Translations under genes and position numbers: made by a program
Shown here: in pieces, positions 1-8,522 of the stretch
Position numbering within the stretch: the first letter of the stretch is position 1
How the letters are laid out: each line of letters begins with the position of its first letter
Source of the DNA: Bacillus sp. sid0103
GTDB lineage: Bacteria; Bacillota; Bacilli; Bacillales_B; DSM-18226
Assembly: GCF_019219025.1 (NCBI RefSeq)
Contig: NZ_JAHUWN010000020.1
Span: 57,934-121,933, forward strand
Direction: 5' to 3'
DNA length: 64,000 bases
Notes under the pieces: model-generated
What the model was told of the DNA's origin: nothing
The model's input: only the letters and a program-made list of their open reading frames with translations
The model's database searches: none

Positions 1-72
1 GGATTCAGCAGAATTGAAAAAACTTTTAACCCCTTGCGATATTTGATATTTTGTACCTTCTTCAATTAACAT
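1..72 (-). CDS. Partial gene, N-terminus only, unknown product
   Basis: A reading frame on the minus strand starts with ATG at 72 and runs off the left edge. The visible N-terminus begins MLIEEGTKYQISQGVKSFFN. A GGAG ribosome binding site lies about 6 bases upstream of the ATG; an ATG one position further out is followed at once by a stop. Only 24 codons are visible, so no family can be named. Confidence 0.5.
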   Translation of the reverse strand, partial: MLIEEGTKYQISQGVKSFFNSAES

Positions 73-163
73 TACATTACTCCTTTTAAAATCTTATTCA
101 TATGTAGTATGCCTAGAATGGTTTTATACATACATAATTTTCCCAATTGAAATAAATCCAAAC

Positions 164-193
164 AAAAAGAGAGATATTACATCATCCCTCTTC
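164..193 (-). terminator. Probable terminator of the DUF1292 gene
   Basis: An inverted repeat AAGAGGGAT / ATCTCTCTT (one mismatch) is followed on the minus strand by a short T-run. It lies just past the stop codon at 204. Confidence 0.45.
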
Positions 194-203
194 GACCGTG
201 TGA

Positions 204-485
204 TTACTCTTCCATTCCCTCTTCTTCATCCATCATGGCATCAAACGCTTCAGAAACTTTGTCGAACTCTTCATCACTATCGATGGCAGCTAAATCACCG
301 TCTTCATCAACTTTCATAAAAAAGATATCAATATCTTCATCAGATTCCTGCCTGATGTCGTCTGCAAATCCGACAGCAACATAATCCGTTCCTTCTATAG
401 TCATGACCCCCAGGACTTCAACTTCTTGTTCCTCCCCGTTTGCATCTGTAATGGTAAAAATTTCTTGGACTTCTACTTTACTCAT
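204..485 (-). CDS. DUF1292 family small acidic protein
   Basis: A 93-residue, very acidic protein of the DUF1292 type found across Firmicutes. The pattern is recognisable: an opening IFTITDANGEEQEVEVLG strand, a central YVAVGF strand, then an acidic tail (DEEEGMEE). Its function is unknown; members are small cytosolic proteins. I place the start at the internal ATG (485) because a GAAAGGTGAAGG ribosome binding site sits just before it; a 13-residue longer frame exists upstream but would have that site inside the coding region. It appears monocistronic, followed by a hairpin at 164-193. Confidence 0.8.
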   Translation of the reverse strand: MSKVEVQEIFTITDANGEEQEVEVLGVMTIEGTDYVAVGFADDIRQESDEDIDIFFMKVDEDGDLAAIDSDEEFDKVSEAFDAMMDEEEGMEE

Positions 486-630
486 TTTACCTTCACCTTT
501 CTTTAAAAAGTATTTTATTCCCACAGTATCCCTAAAAAAAAGGAGTTTAATTCGAAAACATGTATTTCCACTATATATTCGACAAAAATCTTATATAATT
601 AGTTCATAATGCTTTCTAAGGAGAATCCCA

Positions 631-930
631 ATGAATCAAAAAGAGTTAGAAGAAAAGATTATCGAAAACTATCGTGGTGAAGAGAAAATGATGATTCTTG
701 TATTTGCTCAATGGTGCGTGAATCATGATCTTAATCCGGAAGAGTTATATTTGCGAGCCTATCCGCATCAGGGATCTAACCCTGCATTACGAGAGGCAAT
801 TGAGCTAACTGTACCTAAAGAAGAAGCTGGAGAAGTCGGTGACCAAACACTACTTGGTGTGTTATCGTTGTTTGGCAATGATGATCTTGCTTTTGTTGTT
901 ACAGAAGAAATAAACAAACTGAAAAAATAA
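631..930 (+). CDS. Conserved hypothetical protein, 99 aa
   Basis: A small soluble protein with a good AAGGAG ribosome binding site 7 bases before the ATG. The first half reads as helical (MNQKELEEKIIENYRGEEKM followed by FAQWCVNHDLNPEELY), which hints at a small helix-turn-helix-like or all-helical fold. There is no signal peptide or membrane segment. I recognise no named family. It is divergently placed from the DUF1292 gene and followed by a phased repeat cluster and a bidirectional terminator. Confidence 0.65.
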   Translation: MNQKELEEKIIENYRGEEKMMILVFAQWCVNHDLNPEELYLRAYPHQGSNPALREAIELTVPKEEAGEVGDQTLLGVLSLFGNDDLAFVVTEEINKLKK

Positions 931-1055
931 GTTTTGTGCCATTTTGGAGTAGTTTTGTGGCGATTTTGGCTGGTTTTGTACGAATTTTTAAAGTTTTGTG
1001 CTATTTCACATGAGTTTTGTGCCGAATTTAAGGTGTTTTGTGCAATTAGACATTT
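931..1055. repeat. Six degenerate direct repeats of about 21 bp
   Basis: The octamer GTTTTGTG or a one-base variant recurs at 931, 952, 973, 993, 1014 and 1035, that is every 20-21 bases. The intervening sequence is degenerate and T-rich (often ATTTTGG). The cluster begins right after the stop codon at 930 and ends before the terminator at 1083. The 20-base steps break the triplet phase, so it does not look like coding sequence. Confidence 0.7.
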
Positions 1056-1082
1056 TTTACCAACAAATAGGGCTGATATAGT

Positions 1083-1121
1083 AAAAAAGCAGACATAATC
1101 CCGAGCTTATGTCTGCTTTTT
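1083..1121. terminator. Bidirectional intrinsic terminator
   Basis: A long stem, AAGCAGACATAA / TTATGTCTGCTT, is flanked by A-run and T-run. It sits between the convergent genes ending at 930 (+) and 1124 (-) and can serve both. Confidence 0.85.
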
Positions 1122-1123
1122 CC

Positions 1124-2059
1124 TTAATAATGATACTCTCTATTAACGGGTGAAGGTTTAAGTAAGAAATCCTTTAATGCTTCTTTATTGGCCTCCAAAT
1201 TTATTTCCAGGACTGCACCAGAATGCGGATACGTTTTATTTACGTAGCTATTTTGGACCGGAATCCGTAAACTATCGATGTTCTTAATCGGATAAAAAAC
1301 CAGTTTAGATAAAACTGATAAAATCTCTCCTTTGTCCATGTCTGAATCCACATGATTTAAACTTTCCTCCACAAAATCTGGCAGTACTGCTAACGACTCA
1401 ATATGACTAAATTTATTTTTTAATTGTTCCTTTACCTTGACGATCACTTCCTGTTGACGTTTCACTCGGCCAAAATCACTTTCGGCATCATGTCGAAAGC
1501 GGACATATTTTAACAATTCTCGTCCTTTCAAGGCATTTTCTCCAGGTTTCACGTCCATTTTAAAATCATCAATCATCTTTTGACTAACATTAACAGTAAT
1601 TCCTTCCGGTGCAATAAGGTCAATAAAGTTAGCAAATCCTTCAAAATCAATAGAAATGGAGTGATCCACTTTCATTCCGAAATTTTGATATATCGTTTTC
1701 TTCAATAATTCATTGCCACCGATAAAGTATGCCTTATTGAGTTTGTCGTAACCTTTAGAATAGCCAGGAATTTTGACATAACTGTCTCTCATCAAACTAA
1801 TTAACTTGATATTACCTTCTTTAGGAACATATTGGGCTATTATAATGGCATCAGAGAAAGATTGAGGTTCCCCTCTTGAGTCACTCCCTATTAAAAGAAA
1901 ATTCATCATTCCTTTTTTATCTTTATGATAAGTACTGTCTTCATTTTTGGATGGTGAAGAGGGTTGAACTTGATTTTGGTCACTTAAATTTCCAGCTGAA
2001 CAGCCTCCTAAAAAAATAGAAAGTAAAATTATCATGAATATTCTCAAGCTTTTCACCAA
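1124..2059 (-). CDS. LytR-CpsA-Psr (LCP) family lipoprotein
   Basis: A 311-residue LCP-family protein. Members transfer polyprenyl-linked glycopolymers such as teichoic acid to peptidoglycan outside the membrane. The LCP core is visible from FLLIGSDSRGEPQSFSDAI (about residue 53) through LISLMRDSYVKIPG, KLNKAYFIGG and the arginine-rich YVRFRHDAESDFGRVKRQQ segment, which binds the lipid pyrophosphate. Unlike the usual LCP transmembrane anchor, the N-terminus ends in a lipobox (FLGGC near residue 20), implying a lipoprotein. The start is uncertain: TTG at 2059 and GTG at 2056 both lack a strong ribosome binding site. It is monocistronic and ends at the terminator 1083-1121. Confidence 0.85.
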   Translation of the reverse strand: MVKSLRIFMIILLSIFLGGCSAGNLSDQNQVQPSSPSKNEDSTYHKDKKGMMNFLLIGSDSRGEPQSFSDAIIIAQYVPKEGNIKLISLMRDSYVKIPGYSKGYDKLNKAYFIGGNELLKKTIYQNFGMKVDHSISIDFEGFANFIDLIAPEGITVNVSQKMIDDFKMDVKPGENALKGRELLKYVRFRHDAESDFGRVKRQQEVIVKVKEQLKNKFSHIESLAVLPDFVEESLNHVDSDMDKGEILSVLSKLVFYPIKNIDSLRIPVQNSYVNKTYPHSGAVLEINLEANKEALKDFLLKPSPVNREYHY

Positions 2060-2181
2060 CTTTCACTAATATTCGATTCAAAATACAAATTGCTACCCTG
2101 TTAATTTCTCATCTTTTGCTTTTGTTTATTCTTCCCTGCCATTATCTTTCCTTCCATAAACCTTATAATCACAGGATGATT

Positions 2182-2211
2182 TGCATAAAATTCCCTTTTC
2201 TACACAAAATA
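2182..2211 (+). promoter_or_regulatory. Candidate sigma-G (forespore) promoter for gerABC
   Basis: TGCATA at 2182-2187 and CAAAATA at 2205-2211 are separated by 17 bases. This resembles the sigma-G pattern (TGMATA, then CATACTA), with about 5 of 7 matches in the -10. Forespore expression is what is known for germinant-receptor operons. The position, 28 bases before the gerA ATG, fits. Confidence 0.4.
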
Positions 2212-2238
2212 AGAAAAAAATTATTTTGAGGGTGTATC

Positions 2239-3735
2239 ATGAAACCAAATGCAGATCTTCCTTACAAGGAAGAAAACCCACAAAACGATGACGATCAAAA
2301 TTGGCTCCAACGTTTATCAAAATCCAATGACTTTGTTCATGAGCACACTTCCATTAAAGAGGAGAATCCTTTTTGGCTTTCGTACTATCGGACTCTGATT
2401 TCATCTGACATCCTCCATCAGGATGTTTTGCCCTTTTTGCAGGAGCATCTATCCTTAGAGGAATTAAAAAGTGTTATACCTGTACAAGAAATTCTTTGTA
2501 CAAATGATCCTAAGGTAATCATTGAAAACCTAATGCGGGGATTCTTGGCACTTCAAAGGCATGGACAAGATAAAGAATGTTTATTAATTAATATTGCTAA
2601 TAGTAAATTTCGAGATGTTAGCATATCAATGATGGAATCCTCGGCTGTCGGACCACAAGTTGGTTTTATTGAAGAATTAGATACCAATATTAATCTTATT
2701 CGAAAGAGATTACCTGTCCCTGAACTGCTTGTAATCGAAATGAAAGTCGGCGAACTTTCAAAAACCAATGTTGCCGTTATCTATTTGGATGGGATTGCGG
2801 ATCCGGAAAATGTAAACACGGTTGTTCAAAGAATAAACGATGTTCAATATGATCATATCCAGGACAGTGCTTATCTTTCTTCAATGATTGAGGACAATAC
2901 GAATTCCTTGTTCCCACAATCGATATCAACTGAGCGAGTCGATCGTGTGGCAGCAGGGCTAACAGAAGGAAAAATAATCATTGCAGTGGATGGTTCACCA
3001 AATCTAGTCCTTGTTCCAGTTACCTTAATTGAATCGTTTATTGCGATGGAAGATTATAGTTATTCCTGGATTATTGGAAATTTCTTTCGACTCATACGCT
3101 TTTTTACTTTGTACATTTCTGGGCTAGCTACTCCCTTGTATGTAGCGATCATGACGTATCATTATGAATTGATTCCTGCCCCATTGCTCGAAACTCTAGT
3201 TGGTTCAAGGGCAACTGTTCCCTTTCCTCCTTTTTTAGAGGCTTTAATGTTAGAAATCATGATTGAAATGGTTAAAGAGGCAGGTATTCGTTTACCATTT
3301 AAAATCGGGCAATCTCTTGGGGTTGTGGGTGGGATTGTTATCGGACAGGCAGTCGTTGAAGCGGGGTTAACTAGTAATGTATTGCTTATTTTAGTAGGGC
3401 TCGGTACCCTAGCTTCCTATACGTCGCCGGTTTATAAATTTAGCAACACTGTTCGGTTTATTAAGTTTCCAGTAATTATTCTTTCCCAATGGTTTGGATT
3501 GTTTGGGGTGTTTTTAGGATGGCAATTTACACAAATCCATTTATTACGGTTAACTTCTCTCGGGCGTCCTTATTTAAGCTTATACCCAATACGATCAACA
3601 TCCTTTCAAGATCTTTGGTTTAGACTTCCTTTTTCCAAACAGCAAGAAAATCCGACCACTCTTAGACCGCAAAAGAAAAGAAAAGCAACTGGGAATCGAG
3701 AAAACCCAGAGCCAGTGAACGATTTTTATGAATAA
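2239..3735 (+). CDS. Spore germinant receptor subunit A (GerA family)
   Basis: A 498-residue A-subunit of a Ger-type nutrient germinant receptor, located in the inner spore membrane. The N-terminal cytosolic half (to about residue 245) has the family pattern DVSISMMESSAVGPQVGFIE and NTNINLIRKRLP. The C-terminal half carries about five membrane helices beginning near YSWIIGNFFRLIRFFTLYIS, with the conserved PFPPFLEALMLEIMIEMVKE segment. It ends in a hydrophilic basic tail. Ribosome binding site GAGGGTG. It is the first gene of an A-B-C operon. The subtype (gerA, gerB, gerK-like) and the germinant cannot be read from sequence alone. Confidence 0.93.
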   Translation: MKPNADLPYKEENPQNDDDQNWLQRLSKSNDFVHEHTSIKEENPFWLSYYRTLISSDILHQDVLPFLQEHLSLEELKSVIPVQEILCTNDPKVIIENLMRGFLALQRHGQDKECLLINIANSKFRDVSISMMESSAVGPQVGFIEELDTNINLIRKRLPVPELLVIEMKVGELSKTNVAVIYLDGIADPENVNTVVQRINDVQYDHIQDSAYLSSMIEDNTNSLFPQSISTERVDRVAAGLTEGKIIIAVDGSPNLVLVPVTLIESFIAMEDYSYSWIIGNFFRLIRFFTLYISGLATPLYVAIMTYHYELIPAPLLETLVGSRATVPFPPFLEALMLEIMIEMVKEAGIRLPFKIGQSLGVVGGIVIGQAVVEAGLTSNVLLILVGLGTLASYTSPVYKFSNTVRFIKFPVIILSQWFGLFGVFLGWQFTQIHLLRLTSLGRPYLSLYPIRSTSFQDLWFRLPFSKQQENPTTLRPQKKRKATGNRENPEPVNDFYE

Positions 3736-3754
3736 ATCGTAGAGGGGTATTCCA

Positions 3755-4840
3755 GTGCAAGTGAATAAAAGGCATCAAGTTTCTCCCTATTTAGTTTTCT
3801 TTATTATTTATAATTCACAAGTTGGGGTTGGCATATTAGGATTCCAAAGAACTATTGCTGCGAAAGCAGGATATGATGCTTGGATTGGTGTACTCTTGGC
3901 AGGGTGTTTAGTTCAACTATTCATATGGATGATGTATAAACTGCTCGAAAAAGCCGATGGAGATATCGTTGATGTCCATTCAAAATTGTTTGGGAATATT
4001 CTTGGTAATTTTTTTAGTTTTATCATTATGATTTATTATTGGATTGCCAGTCTATCGGTCTTACTTGGATTTATTGAGATTATTCAAGTTTGGATGTTCC
4101 CTACACTACCCTCATGGATACTTTGTTCATTAATCTTAGTTTTAGTTTATTATTGTGTATCTGGAGGATTTCGGGTTGTTGTTGGTGTTTCTTTTTTGTC
4201 ATTTATTTATCCGCAAATCATCCTAATCGTCCTTTATATTTTTCCATTGAAAGCTGCTCATTTTTCCAATTTACTGCCAATCATGAATCATTCTTTTTTG
4301 GATATGCTGGATGCAGTCAAAAGTTCTATGTATACGTTAGCAGGAACAGAAACGTTACTCATGTTCTATCCATTTATAAGAGATCCTAAATCATCAAAAA
4401 AGTTCGCTCATTTAGCTGTATTGTTTACAACCTTACTATATACGCTTTCTGCGATTGTATCATTTACGTATTATAGTGAAAGACAGTTAAATGAAATCAT
4501 TTGGCCAGAATTAACTTTAATAAAAATTATCCGGCTATCTTATTTAGAACGCTTTGAATACCTATATATTTCTATGTATTTAATTATCGTTTCAGCATTG
4601 ATCGCTTTACTATTATGGTGTACTACCAGAGGTCTAAAGAGAATTTTTAAAAAGAAACAAAAGAACTTTTTAATCATTTTAAGCCTACTCAGTGTCGTTA
4701 TATCTCAATTAATAAACGAACAATGGAAAGAAACACTGGATAAATACGTAACCCAACTAAATTTATGGATCTTTTACGGCTACATCCCAATCCTCCTAAT
4801 AATTTTCACAATACTAAGAAGGAGAAAACAAAATGGCTAA
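3755..4840 (+). CDS. Spore germinant receptor subunit B (GerB family permease)
   Basis: A 361-residue integral membrane protein of the spore germination branch of the APC superfamily, with about ten membrane helices. The opening NSQVGVGILGFQRTIAAKAG is the typical GerB start, containing the VGIL signature. B subunits bind the germinant within the membrane. The start is GTG at 3755 with GAGGGG upstream; it begins 20 bases after the A-subunit stop. The C-terminus overlaps the next gene by 8 bases, indicating translational coupling. Confidence 0.93.
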   Translation: MQVNKRHQVSPYLVFFIIYNSQVGVGILGFQRTIAAKAGYDAWIGVLLAGCLVQLFIWMMYKLLEKADGDIVDVHSKLFGNILGNFFSFIIMIYYWIASLSVLLGFIEIIQVWMFPTLPSWILCSLILVLVYYCVSGGFRVVVGVSFLSFIYPQIILIVLYIFPLKAAHFSNLLPIMNHSFLDMLDAVKSSMYTLAGTETLLMFYPFIRDPKSSKKFAHLAVLFTTLLYTLSAIVSFTYYSERQLNEIIWPELTLIKIIRLSYLERFEYLYISMYLIIVSALIALLLWCTTRGLKRIFKKKQKNFLIILSLLSVVISQLINEQWKETLDKYVTQLNLWIFYGYIPILLIIFTILRRRKQNG

Positions 4841-5918
4841 TCGAACCTTAATAGGAATAGGGGTTACTATTTTCTTATTATCCGGTTGTTCTCTGATACC
4901 CACCAACATTGTCAATCAAATAAATATGGCGCAGGGGGTAGGATATGATTGGGCCGGAAAGAAAATGATAAAAGGATCCATCACCTATCCAATTTATAAG
5001 AAGGATCAGCCCTCTACCACTGAAGTCAAAATATCCTTAGGTGAAACGAGTAAAGAAATTCGGAGCAACATAAATAATGAGTCACGGTATCCATTAGTCA
5101 GCGGTCAATTACGGGTTGCACTTTTCGGGAAATCACTAGCAAAAAAAGGGATTACTGATGTGGTTGACACCCTAAACCGTGACCCAGCCATAGGCAGTGT
5201 TATTCAAATGGCTGTCGTCGATGGGGATGCCAGTGAACTACTTAAAATGGAGAAATTCAAAACAGAAAATGTTTCGTTGTTTGTACAAGAAATGCTGGAT
5301 CAATCCATGAAATCAGATAATCTTCCTGAATCAAATTTACAAACATATTCATTTCAATTTAACCAAAATGGACAGGATCCCTATTTGCCATTAATCAAAC
5401 AGATAGAAGATAATATTAAAATTATTGGCCTGGCGATATTAAAAGATGATCGATATATCTTTCCTATTTTTATGGAAGATGCATTCACATTTAAATGTTT
5501 AGTTGATAAATATATACAAGGCTTACAGCGTTTCACTTTAGAAAATGGTGAAAGGGTCGTTCTAGATAATCTTCATTCTAAAGCACACTATCAAGTAAAA
5601 ATAAAAAAAGGCCGACCGGAATTTACGATTAATCTTAAGTTGAAAACAAGGCTTCAGGAATTCACATCTCCAAAGAAAAAAAGGGTAGCATTGGATAAAA
5701 AACATATCCAAAAGGAAATTGCCGAGCAATTAGAAGAGCACTCATTAAAACTCATCAAAAAGTTTCAAAAGCATGACGTGGACCCTTTAGGTCTAGGTGC
5801 AAAATATAGAGAGCAGGATCGCGGTTTTAATGAAAAAAAATGGAAGAGATTCTATCCTACAGCAAAAGTTCATGTACATGTAAAGGTAAATATCAAACAA
5901 ACTGGGACTGTAGATTAA
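4833..5918 (+). CDS. Spore germinant receptor subunit C (Ger(x)C lipoprotein)
   Basis: A 361-residue Ger(x)C lipoprotein. The signal peptide ends in a lipobox (FLLSGC, Cys near residue 19), so it should be diacylglycerylated and exposed on the outer face of the inner spore membrane. Ger(x)C features include the early INMAQGVGYDWAGKKMI segment and the late basic RFYPTAKVHVHVKVNI strand. It starts inside the end of the B-subunit gene. No terminator separates it from the tRNA-like gene 51 bases downstream, so read-through into that RNA is possible. Confidence 0.92.
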   Translation: MANRTLIGIGVTIFLLSGCSLIPTNIVNQINMAQGVGYDWAGKKMIKGSITYPIYKKDQPSTTEVKISLGETSKEIRSNINNESRYPLVSGQLRVALFGKSLAKKGITDVVDTLNRDPAIGSVIQMAVVDGDASELLKMEKFKTENVSLFVQEMLDQSMKSDNLPESNLQTYSFQFNQNGQDPYLPLIKQIEDNIKIIGLAILKDDRYIFPIFMEDAFTFKCLVDKYIQGLQRFTLENGERVVLDNLHSKAHYQVKIKKGRPEFTINLKLKTRLQEFTSPKKKRVALDKKHIQKEIAEQLEEHSLKLIKKFQKHDVDPLGLGAKYREQDRGFNEKKWKRFYPTAKVHVHVKVNIKQTGTVD

Positions 5919-5969
5919 TTCTTTAAAATGAACCGGATATTTTCGAGGAATATGGTCAAAATAAAATCA

Positions 5970-6054
5970 GGGCTTGTAGCTCAAGTGGTAGAGCAACCTG
6001 TAGTCCTATATGTTGATTGCAGTGTGTCTTGTGGGTTCAAATCCCACCAAGCCC
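5970..6054 (+). tRNA. tRNA-like gene with an aberrant anticodon arm
   Basis: Three arms of a tRNA are intact. The acceptor stem GGGCTTG (5970-5976) pairs with CAAGCCC (6048-6054). The D-arm is GCTC/GAGC (5979-5994). The T-arm is GTGGG-TTCAAAT-CCCAC (6031-6047). The middle is not canonical: CTGTAGTC (5998-6005) pairs with GATTGCAG (6015-6022), giving an 8-bp stem with two G-U pairs and a 9-base loop CTATATGTT, followed by an 8-base variable segment. No CCA is encoded. Either this is a decayed tRNA or a retained tRNA-like RNA. Non-canonical tRNA-like RNAs are known in Bacillus, but I cannot show homology. It is followed by its own terminator. Confidence 0.6.
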
Positions 6055-6070
6055 CTATCTAACTAACGGC

Positions 6071-6109
6071 AAAAGGTAAGTCAGTAAAAACACTGACTTA
6101 CCTTTTTTT
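6071..6109 (+). terminator. Terminator after the tRNA-like gene
   Basis: AAAGGTAAGTCAGT pairs with ACTGACTTACCTTT around a short A-rich loop, followed by a T-run on the plus strand. It ends the transcript containing the tRNA-like RNA. Confidence 0.85.
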
Positions 6110-6162
6110 ATTAACCCTCAAAAGTAAAGGGACGACAAAGTGTCAGCCCCATTTTTCAATCT

Positions 6163-7536
6163 TTATAGTAAGCCAAAATATCTAACCGTTTGTGTAATAA
6201 TGAGTGGAACAAGAATTGCGATAACAGTCGGAATCAAGAAGGCAAGAAATGTCCATTTCTTACTCTTTGTTTCTTTATAAATATTAAGCAAGGTTGTGCC
6301 GCATGGATAATGAAGCAGCGAAAATAACATCATATTCAATGCTGTGAGCCACGTCCAACCGTGATCAAGAAAGATTTTCTTCAAATCAACCATGCTATCA
6401 ACTTCGGTTAAAGATCCTGTTGATAAATAACCCATCAATAGGATTGGAAGAACAATTTCGTTTGCTGGTAACCCTAAAATAAACGCCATCATGATGTAAC
6501 CGTCAAGGCCAAGCATTTTTCCAAATGGGTCCAAAAACTCAACAGCATACATCAAAATACTGGTATCTCCAATGTAAATATTCGCGAACACCCAAGTCAA
6601 AATCGCTGCTGGAGCGGCAACTTTAACGGCGCGAACTAACACAGACCAGGACTTTGTTAAAGATGAGCGAATCACGGTATCAAATATCTTCGGTTTACGG
6701 TAAGGCGGTAGTTCTAATGTGTAATGAGTTGGTACTCCTTTAAGGGCCGTTTTCGACAGAACCCAAGAAACAAAAAAGGTAACCACTATACCAAATAAAA
6801 CAATTCCGACAACGACCCCTGTGGTAACAAGTGATGCTGCCCCACCTGTAAAATTGGCAGCCATGAATAACGATGCTAAAACAATTAAAGTTCCCCATCG
6901 TCCATTACATGGAACAAAGTTGTTTGTAAGGATGGCCAGCATCCGCTCTCTTGGTGATTCAATAATCCTTGTTGAAATAACCGCTGCCGCATTACAGCCA
7001 AATCCCATCGCCATTGTTAATGATTGCTTCCCATGGGCACCTACCCTTTTAAAGAGCCGATCCATGTTAAAGGCTACCCTTGGAAGATAACCATAATTTT
7101 CTAATAATGCAAATGTTGGAAAAAAGATCGCCATCGGCGGGAGCATAACACTAATCACCCATGTTGTTCCTCGGTATAAACCGAGAACAAGGACTCCGTG
7201 CAACCAATCGGGTGCATGCAGGAAAGTAAAAAATGATGTAATATACCCCTCTAAGAATCCAAAAAACTCAGCTATCATGGAGGATGGGATATTTGCTCCA
7301 GCGATTGTTAAATAAAATAGAACTCCTAACATAATAATCATGATGGGAAAACCAAAAATTGGTGATGTAAAAACCGCATCCAGTTTTTCGGTTCGAGTAT
7401 CCCTTTTTGATTGTGTATAGGTAATTCCTTCATGACATAATTTATGACTGCGATCGTAAAGGTTTTGAACAATGTCATCTCTCAGCTTTGGTGTCGACAG
7501 CTCCTGAGCTTCAGCATAAAGCTTGTGAATACTCAT
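6163..7536 (-). CDS. feoB: Ferrous iron transporter FeoB, membrane (gate) half
   Basis: The 457-residue transmembrane half of FeoB: FeoB-type gate domains with the conserved GFGCNAAAVISTRIIESPRE segment (a Cys in the first gate) and the second gate ending LHYPCGTTLLNIYKETKSKK. It normally continues from the GTPase domain in one polypeptide of about 670-700 residues; here it is separate. It has its own start with a very strong GGAGGGGG ribosome binding site embedded in the end of the GTPase gene, and the two frames overlap by 26 bases. That arrangement argues for a true two-gene split with translational coupling rather than a sequencing frameshift. Confidence 0.9.
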   Translation of the reverse strand: MSIHKLYAEAQELSTPKLRDDIVQNLYDRSHKLCHEGITYTQSKRDTRTEKLDAVFTSPIFGFPIMIIMLGVLFYLTIAGANIPSSMIAEFFGFLEGYITSFFTFLHAPDWLHGVLVLGLYRGTTWVISVMLPPMAIFFPTFALLENYGYLPRVAFNMDRLFKRVGAHGKQSLTMAMGFGCNAAAVISTRIIESPRERMLAILTNNFVPCNGRWGTLIVLASLFMAANFTGGAASLVTTGVVVGIVLFGIVVTFFVSWVLSKTALKGVPTHYTLELPPYRKPKIFDTVIRSSLTKSWSVLVRAVKVAAPAAILTWVFANIYIGDTSILMYAVEFLDPFGKMLGLDGYIMMAFILGLPANEIVLPILLMGYLSTGSLTEVDSMVDLKKIFLDHGWTWLTALNMMLFSLLHYPCGTTLLNIYKETKSKKWTFLAFLIPTVIAILVPLIITQTVRYFGLL

Positions 7537-8230
7537 TCTCTAAACCCCCTCCTGCAACCAATCGGTTACTAATTTCATTCAGTAATGTTTCGTCTCCATC
7601 TAGCAATCTCAAAGAAACCCAACGAGAGGATAATTGATCTCCAATAAATTCACGTACTTTAGGTTCAATTATTTTAATCTTAGCTTCGATCTCCGCAGGA
7701 TAGGACACCTGAACCGGGTTGCATTCAATCACCCCTGTCACAATGCGATCAATGGTATCTAAGAGCATAGGAAATCCCTTTTTGTTCCTGGCAGAAATCT
7801 TGATGACAGGAACCCCCAACCGATTGGTCAACAATCGCTCATTAATCTGAATTCCTTGTTCTTCCGCAACATCAATTAAATTGATGCAAATGACAACATT
7901 TTTTGTCATCTCTAATACCTGCAACGCTAGATTAAAATTCCGCTCTAATGAGGTCGCATCTAGTACCACAACCGTCACATCTGGTTTTTCAAAAACGATA
8001 TAATTTCGCGCAACTTCTTCATCCGTTGAATTCGAGAAAAGTGAATAGGTGCCAGGAAGGTCAATAAGATTAAACGTTTTATCTTTATGCTGAACAGTCC
8101 CTTGTGCAAGTGAAACGGTTTTTCCTGCCCAATTTCCTGTATGCTGTCTGAGGCCGGTTAAGGCATTGAACAAGGTACTTTTCCCCGTATTCGGATTTCC
8201 AGCTAAGGCAATTCGATATTCATTACCCAT
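7511..8230 (-). CDS. feoB: FeoB GTPase domain protein
   Basis: A 239-residue cytosolic G-protein half of FeoB. Motifs in order: G1 GNPNTGKST (about residue 11), G3 DLPGTYSLF (about 58), G4 NLID (about 117) in place of the more common NMxD, then SARNKKG as G5. The helical GDI-like region follows. It ends ENEYSQALC. It overlaps feoA by 8 bases upstream and the membrane half by 26 bases downstream, giving a tightly coupled feoA-feoB(N)-feoB(C) operon. Confidence 0.92.
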   Translation of the reverse strand: MGNEYRIALAGNPNTGKSTLFNALTGLRQHTGNWAGKTVSLAQGTVQHKDKTFNLIDLPGTYSLFSNSTDEEVARNYIVFEKPDVTVVVLDATSLERNFNLALQVLEMTKNVVICINLIDVAEEQGIQINERLLTNRLGVPVIKISARNKKGFPMLLDTIDRIVTGVIECNPVQVSYPAEIEAKIKIIEPKVREFIGDQLSSRWVSLRLLDGDETLLNEISNRLVAGGGLENEYSQALC

Positions 8231-8474
8231 TAGATACCAGCTCCCCTTCTATTTTTGAACTTTCCTCTCTTCTGAGGGCAATCGTTGTTTGACTGACACG
8301 AAAGGCAATTGGATCTCCCAACGGACTTTTGCGAATAACCTCTACGAGTGCTCCATTCACAAATCCTAAATCCAATAATCGTCTTCTCATGACACCCTCT
8401 AGATTTATATCAGTTATTTTTATCAAATTTCCTTTTTGGCCATTCACCAGTTTAATAATATTAGGTTTATCCAT
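8223..8474 (-). CDS. feoA: FeoA family protein
   Basis: An 83-residue SH3-like FeoA protein, thought to bind FeoB and support Fe(II) uptake. The family core ITDINLEGVMRRRLLDLGFV is followed by NGALVEVIRKSPLGDPIAFR and the VSQTTIALRREES strand. First gene of the operon, with a GAAGGAGGGG ribosome binding site. Confidence 0.92.
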   Translation of the reverse strand: MDKPNIIKLVNGQKGNLIKITDINLEGVMRRRLLDLGFVNGALVEVIRKSPLGDPIAFRVSQTTIALRREESSKIEGELVSNG

Positions 8475-8522
8475 CTCTCTTTCCCCTCCTTCAAAGTTTT
8501 TACCGTGTGCAACTTTTCTTTA

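Noticed and set aside
6163..8230. FeoB as a frameshifted pseudogene
   Set aside because: Each half has its own start and the downstream half has a strong ribosome binding site; all motifs are intact.
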